From: Manis javanica
Lineage: Eukaryota > Chordata > Mammalia > Pholidota > Manidae
Assembly: GCF_040802235.1 (NCBI RefSeq)
Contig: NC_133169.1
Span: forward strand, 45,577,034 to 45,641,033
Direction of reading: 5' to 3'
Length of the DNA stretch: 64,000 nt
The notes beneath the pieces are model-generated. The model was not told the origin of the DNA and searched no databases. It saw only the letters and a list, made by a program, of their open reading frames with translations. This document shows positions 59,590 through 64,000 of the stretch, piece by piece. The translations under genes and the position numbers were made by a program. Numbering within the stretch: position 1 is the stretch's first letter; each line of letters begins with the position of its first letter.

Positions 59590-60292
59590 ATTTAAATCTT
59601 TCTGGGAGTTGTATTAATAACTTTACTCTGGACCAGGTTTCTTTGGCATTTCATATTTGTATATGGCACCCTCTAGTGTCCAGAAGCTCCATTCTGGAGC
59701 TGCTCAGCCCCTGAAGCAATGTCAGAGGTCACAGGGGAGCAATCCTGGTGCCTGCAGGGAGGAAAGAGCTGTTCCCTGCCTCCCGGCTGCTTTCCTGTCT
59801 CCACTGCCTGAGCCAGTGTGCCGAGCACACAGATATAAGCTTTTGTCCCAGAGCAGCCAGATATGGATTCCTGCTTTCCACAAGCGGCCGGAATCCCAGT
59901 CTCTCCAGGAACTCTTCCTGTCCCAGCTTTCCAACCCTGTAATCAGAAGAGTATGATGAAAGCACCATGAAATGTAGGTTTGTGCTCCCAGAGCAGATCT
60001 CCAGAGCTAGGTATTCAGCAGTCCCAGGCCTTTCATTCCCTCCCTGCTCCATTTCTCTTCCTCCTGCTGGTGAGCTGGGGATAGGGGAAGAGCTTGGATC
60101 CCACCGAGCCACAGCTGTGGTACGTTACTCTGTTCAGTAAGGTCTGCTCTTTTCTCCAGGTGTATGCAGTCTGGCGCCGTCCTCTTTCCTGTTGCTCTCT
60201 CAGGATTAGTTGCACCAACTATATTTTCTAATTGTATATGGTTTTAGGAGGAAGCCTCTGTCTCTCCTCTCATGCCGCCATCTTTAATCCTC
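59590..60292 (-). promoter_or_regulatory. L1 5' UTR of non-monomeric type
   Basis: Moderately GC-rich, single-copy 5' UTR whose first bases contain AAGATGGCGG (YY1-type). It lacks the 140-base monomers of the 36.8-37.6 kb promoter. Strand is the direction of L1 transcription. Confidence 0.6.
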
Positions 60293-61854
60293 TTCTAGCA
60301 TAGTCTCATTTTCATATTCCTGAATGTGCAGAGCATTGGCCAGATTGGAACAGATATGGATGGTCTTGCTGGATCAAAAGCAAATCACAAAGAATGCTTT
60401 TTGAGGTAAGGGAGTAGGAATCTGCTTGTTTCCTGTATGAGCCCTGGCAGTGTGGTCTGCAGAATACAGCGATCTGCCTGGGTCATGCAATCTGATATCC
60501 AGAAAATCACAGGAGGCCCAGTCACTGCAAGATAGGGCTCCCTTGAAAAGACCCTGACAACACTTCTGTTAACTTGGTAAGCCTGGGCCTTTCAATCCAT
60601 GCTTTTATGTAAGGACATTTCAAAGGGTGGGTAGCAAATTTCTTAAATGAACTAAATTTAATGCTATAGAAATAGGAAATGGATACTTTTCTTTCAACCT
60701 TTGCTTCCCACATGCTCCATCAGATGTCTCTTCCCTTGCTCTGTGTGACATTAAGGCAGACCCTGTGATTTTCTAGTAACTTTGCTCATAAAAACCACTT
60801 CATGTTGTTGCTGAAGACCCACCATCAGGTGCTAAGCTGTGCATCCTAGTCTATATTAGAACTTCAATGTTGTATCTCATTTAAAGAGTTTCTTCTCCCC
60901 TGGTCAAGTCTGACCTACAACCTAGAGATCTTCAGGTGGAGAGCAGGAATGATTTACTCTTTTGGTTTTCTTTGCTAGTCTACCCCAACCCTCCATCTCT
61001 TCTCTGCACCTTCTAGTGTCAGGACAGGGACGAGGTAGCGGAAAGGGACAGGAGTCCTTTCTTTTGTCTGGAGCTGTTTATCCTTTCCTTAGACACTGAT
61101 GCCCTTTGTGGAGCAAGGGTTTTCAGTGGGTATATTTGTGCCTTCTTTAGATATCATGAAAGGACACCTGCATTTCACATTGTTTAGAGATCCCCTTCCA
61201 ATTCCTACACTGCTTGTTCAACTTATAGCCTCTCAGTACCAGGGTCTCCTCATCTGAGGGGGCAGCCGCTCTTGGACAAGGAACCTTCAAGATGACTCAT
61301 TCCTTCTGTGATGCCCACTTGTCCCCTTTTGCCTTATCAATGATAAGACTGCAGGCTGGCTATCATCCCCAGCTCTCTCTGCCCTCTCAAGATTTGAGAA
61401 TCGATGTTCTTTATATCCTAGAACTCTCATCACCCTGCTGCTTCTCTAGTGGAACCAAGGTGGGTCCATTAGGTTTTGCATCCAACTAAGGAGTAGGATA
61501 GGTAACGGACCACTCCTACATCTCTAATCTCTTATGGGGGTTTCATCTTGGAAACTGCCTTTACTTGTCTAGGGCAGGTGGGAGAGAGGGAACTATAGAG
61601 CTCTTCACCTATGAATTTATTCCCACTGGTAACTGTAGTCTTCTGTTCTGATAGCCTTGATGGGCAGTGGAATGAAGGTCAATGAACTGTTGTTCGATTT
61701 TTCACAGGACTTGCAGAGTTGTATCTGGCACTTCTTTAGAATTTGTGTTTCTTAATGCCTATTTCTTGAGCTCTGTCCTTTGAAATTCTATGATAATGAA
61801 AACATCCATTTCAACATGTCATTATGTAGGTAGTCAGAAAATGAGCAACGTTTC
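60293..61854. other. Unassigned DNA
   Basis: Ordinary base composition, short frames only (for example 61292-61489). No repeat family or gene recognised. Confidence 0.45.
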
Positions 61855-62100
61855 TACAGTAAAAATAAAACCATGTAGTGGCTGCCTTCCTTGGAGCCCA
61901 CCAGGTTTGCTCCAGAGCAAGCAAGCAAGCCAGCCCCTCCCCTTAACCTCTCAAGTTCAGACACGCCCTCGGTTGCCCAGGTAATTACCCATTGACATGG
62001 AGATGAACTTCTCTCCACTCCTGAGGATATGCAAATGCACCAAAGCCAGGTGAGATATCCTGGAAATATTACAATTTTACCCACAAAAGTTCAGATTTGG
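61855..62100 (+). repeat. LTR-like repeat related to 49360-49720
   Basis: See the partner entry. This copy includes a CAAG-rich short repeat (61915-61933) and ATGCAAAT (62030-62037), an octamer-type sequence sometimes seen in LTR promoters. Family uncertain. Confidence 0.4.
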
Positions 62101-62289
62101 GACAAGGTCAGGAATCACATTGGGAGAAGGAAGATACTGAGAGGAAAGCTGTGTTAAGACATGTGGCTGGCAGACAGACAAAAACTAGAAAGTTTTAAAG
62201 GATTCTGCAAGAAAAAATAATGGGAAATAAGTACTCTTCTCCACCCCTGCTCTTTCAAACATCCTCAAGGGTATTCCAGTCTGTGTTAG

Positions 62290-62777
62290 TGTTGGATTCT
62301 CCCAGAGGAGGACACCGCCCCAAATCACTCACGAAAGGCGTCTCTTGATGCAACAGGCAAGAGGAATTTATTCAGGAACCAGCTAGCTGGGGTCCAAGTG
62401 TTAGCCCGACGCAGCGGGTCTCAACAAGGACCCCGAGCAGTCAAAGCCGGAGGTTTTTATAACATTTTCTAAAAAGACAGTATTGTTCTACAAGCACGTA
62501 ACAGGGTTTTTTTTTCCAAGGACGCATACATCTTCAGTTGGCGCCACATCCCGGGGGTTTCACGAGATAAGAACACCCTCAGCCATACAGTGTTTCAGCA
62601 AGATAAACTTGGTATGTATGACTAACTGACCAAGGTTAGCTGTCTGAAGGCCGCAGCTGCCCACCACCTGGTGTTTATGATTAACTTGTTTTCCTCCTCA
62701 TTTCTCAAGGCCTTTCTGAGTCACATATTCAGAAAATGGCCTCTGAGCTTCTCAAGATGGCTGTGCTTAGGCTAACA
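62290..62777 (-). mobile_element. Antisense LTR of a gamma-type (ERV1) endogenous retrovirus
   Basis: On the minus strand it runs TGTTAGCC... to ...AATCCAACA (about 488 bases). It has a TATAAAAA box (plus-strand GGTTTTTATAAC near 62452-62463), CGCTGCGTCGGGCT in the R-proximal part, and an AATAAA signal (plus-strand TTTATT near 62369-62374). Order and spacing are those of an LTR promoter and polyadenylation unit. No matching target duplication was found at these ends, so limits are approximate. No internal viral genes adjoin it. The CGTCGGGCT block resembles that of the LTR at 25995-26497. Confidence 0.75.
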
Positions 62778-64000
62778 GGCTAACCTGTTGTCTTCACTGA
62801 ATGCTTAGATCTTACATTTGTCTAAGTCCTTCAAGAAGCAGACACAAAGGATCTGAAGTCCAAGAAATTTTAGAGAAAATGCCTATTAGGGAGGAAGAGG
62901 AAGAATACTGGGGTTCAGAAGTCAGGGAGAGCTGTCAGATTATCATGTATAAGCTTTGTGAAAGAGAGAGGGCAGGGGTGAAGGCTGGGTGAAGGTTGGT
63001 TACACTACACTGCAGTGTGCAGTCCTAAATTCAACGAGGCCATCAAGTTGTTCTTGAGCTTCTTACCCATCTGAACTGTCCTGGATATCCTAGGAAGAGA
63101 CCTTCCCTGGTGCCCCTGCCATCCACAATTATGAACTGGAAGGAGCCTGTGGGAAGCATGGTCCCAGGAAGGAAGGGAAGGATTTCAGAGCACAGCAGCT
63201 GGGGCTGCCTGTCAGTTACACCTCCTGCTCATCAGAGATTCAGGAAATGCATTTGCAAGGCCATCTCACACCCTAAGCAATGAATGAATGAGTAAACAAA
63301 CGAATTAATATGTTTTTCTTATTTGTAGCCATTATGTAACCATTCAATCTTTTCTTTACTTCCTTGAGAACCACCCTGAAATAGAACTATACACCCACTG
63401 TTATTTATCCCATACTTCCTATTCATTTCTTCACCTACAGCAAGATGGATTCTCCTCCCAAATGCCCACTGAAACTGCTCCAGTCAAGGCAGCCGATGCC
63501 TTTCCAAGCACCACATTTCAAGGACTGCCTGAGTTTGGAGCTCAGAAACAAAGCCAGTCAGAAATGATAGTTTGATAGTTGTTCAAACAGGAATGTGGGA
63601 ACAGTAAAAAAATCTGAGGGAAGGTAAAGGGAGATAAAGACTTGAAAGTTATGTAAAAAGAGAGGGGGAAGGAAAGAAGGAGGCAGAGAGGTTAAAGCAA
63701 AGTGAAATTTAAAAATAACGTTCAAGATACTAAAAAATCTTTTTAGAGAGACAGCCCTGGAAAACCCAGGAACTTCTTGGGAAAAGTAATCAATCAAATC
63801 TAATCTTCTGGCTGCTTTCAGATTTGCCAGAAGAGGTCAGCAAAGACATTAATGCCAATCTTTGCTCCCCCTAGAGGCATGGCAGTTGGTTAGGAAGTAA
63901 TTTTTGCCTCTTTGCTTGAAGTGTATACAGGGCTTCCATTTTCCAGACTTCTGTACTTCTCAGGCCAGCTTCCTAGAGTTTAGCTGCTGTCTGTGCTCCT
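62778..64000. other. Unassigned DNA with a purine-rich tract
   Basis: Mostly single-copy-looking sequence. A purine-rich run (about 63597-63720, plus strand) is the only compositional oddity. Open frames are short and have no recognisable product. Confidence 0.45.

Larger units (their letters stand above)
55752..60292 (-). mobile_element. Antisense LINE-1 with 5' end present and 3' end missing
   Basis: On the minus strand the element starts near 60290 with an AAGATGGCGGCATGAG 5' end, has a 5' UTR (60290-59590), ORF1 (59586-58954, then a stop), ORF2 (about 58500-55752) and stops abruptly in ORF2 at a point equivalent to 32482 of the young L1. The cysteine-rich C-terminus, 3' UTR and A tail are absent. 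This is the reverse of the usual 5' truncation of L1. Its ORF2 is very similar to the young L1 at 28802-37816, but its 5' UTR has no monomers and ORF1 differs. Confidence 0.88.

Noticed and set aside
58961-59617. 218-codon plus-strand frame as a gene
   Set aside because: Shadow of antisense L1 ORF1.

Overview
The window looks like mammalian (placental) nuclear DNA. It is AT-rich, almost saturated with LINE-1 (L1) copies of several ages, and has endogenous-retrovirus LTRs, MIR-like fragments, an intronless olfactory receptor pseudogene and two retrocopies of named mammalian genes (FAM217A and DEUP1). I saw no bacterial, plasmid or phage features. No abundant lineage-marking tRNA-derived SINE stands out. 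The youngest L1s belong to a lineage-specific family, so a SINE-poor laurasiatherian such as a pangolin is possible, but that is a guess. I find no intact host protein-coding gene, tRNA, rRNA or CRISPR array; most of the open frames are chance frames or L1 fragments.

Layout. 1-6180: mostly unassigned DNA with a GC-rich patch (470-900), a decayed antisense coding-like stretch (3300-3690), a complete class II solo LTR (4689-5288, 6-bp target duplication) and a MIR-like fragment. 6180-11935: old, roughly full-length antisense L1. 11940-14580: ancient sense L1. 14789-14849: near-perfect 61-bp palindrome. 15240-20440: ancient sense L1 holding a younger L1 3' end (17468-17952). 20898-25785: copy A of an old local duplication, interrupted by a FAM217A retrocopy with a CpG-rich 5' end. 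25995-26497: gamma-type LTR. 28130-41440: old antisense L1 split by a young L1 of about 9 kb (28802-37816) that has a monomeric promoter, an open ORF1 and a 3' transduction. 42209-43362: OR2L-like receptor pseudogene with a 110-bp internal triplication. 46330-51205: more L1 debris and unidentified coding-like remnants. 51207-55355: copy B of the duplication. 55361-55751: partial DEUP1 retrocopy fused to an antisense L1 (55752-60290) that has its 5' end but lacks its 3' end. 60290-64000: mostly unassigned, with an antisense gamma-type LTR (62290-62777).

The pieces do not form a pathway. The region reads as an olfactory-receptor-cluster-like gene desert shaped by L1: L1 supplied the bulk DNA and probably the reverse transcriptase that made both retrocopies. 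One L1 copied flanking DNA with itself. Local duplication produced paralogous blocks about 30 kb apart. I found no convincing undescribed molecular system. The items most worth a second look are the 3'-transducing L1, the DEUP1/L1 chimaera, the CpG-rich FAM217A retrocopy, the duplicated blocks and the palindrome.
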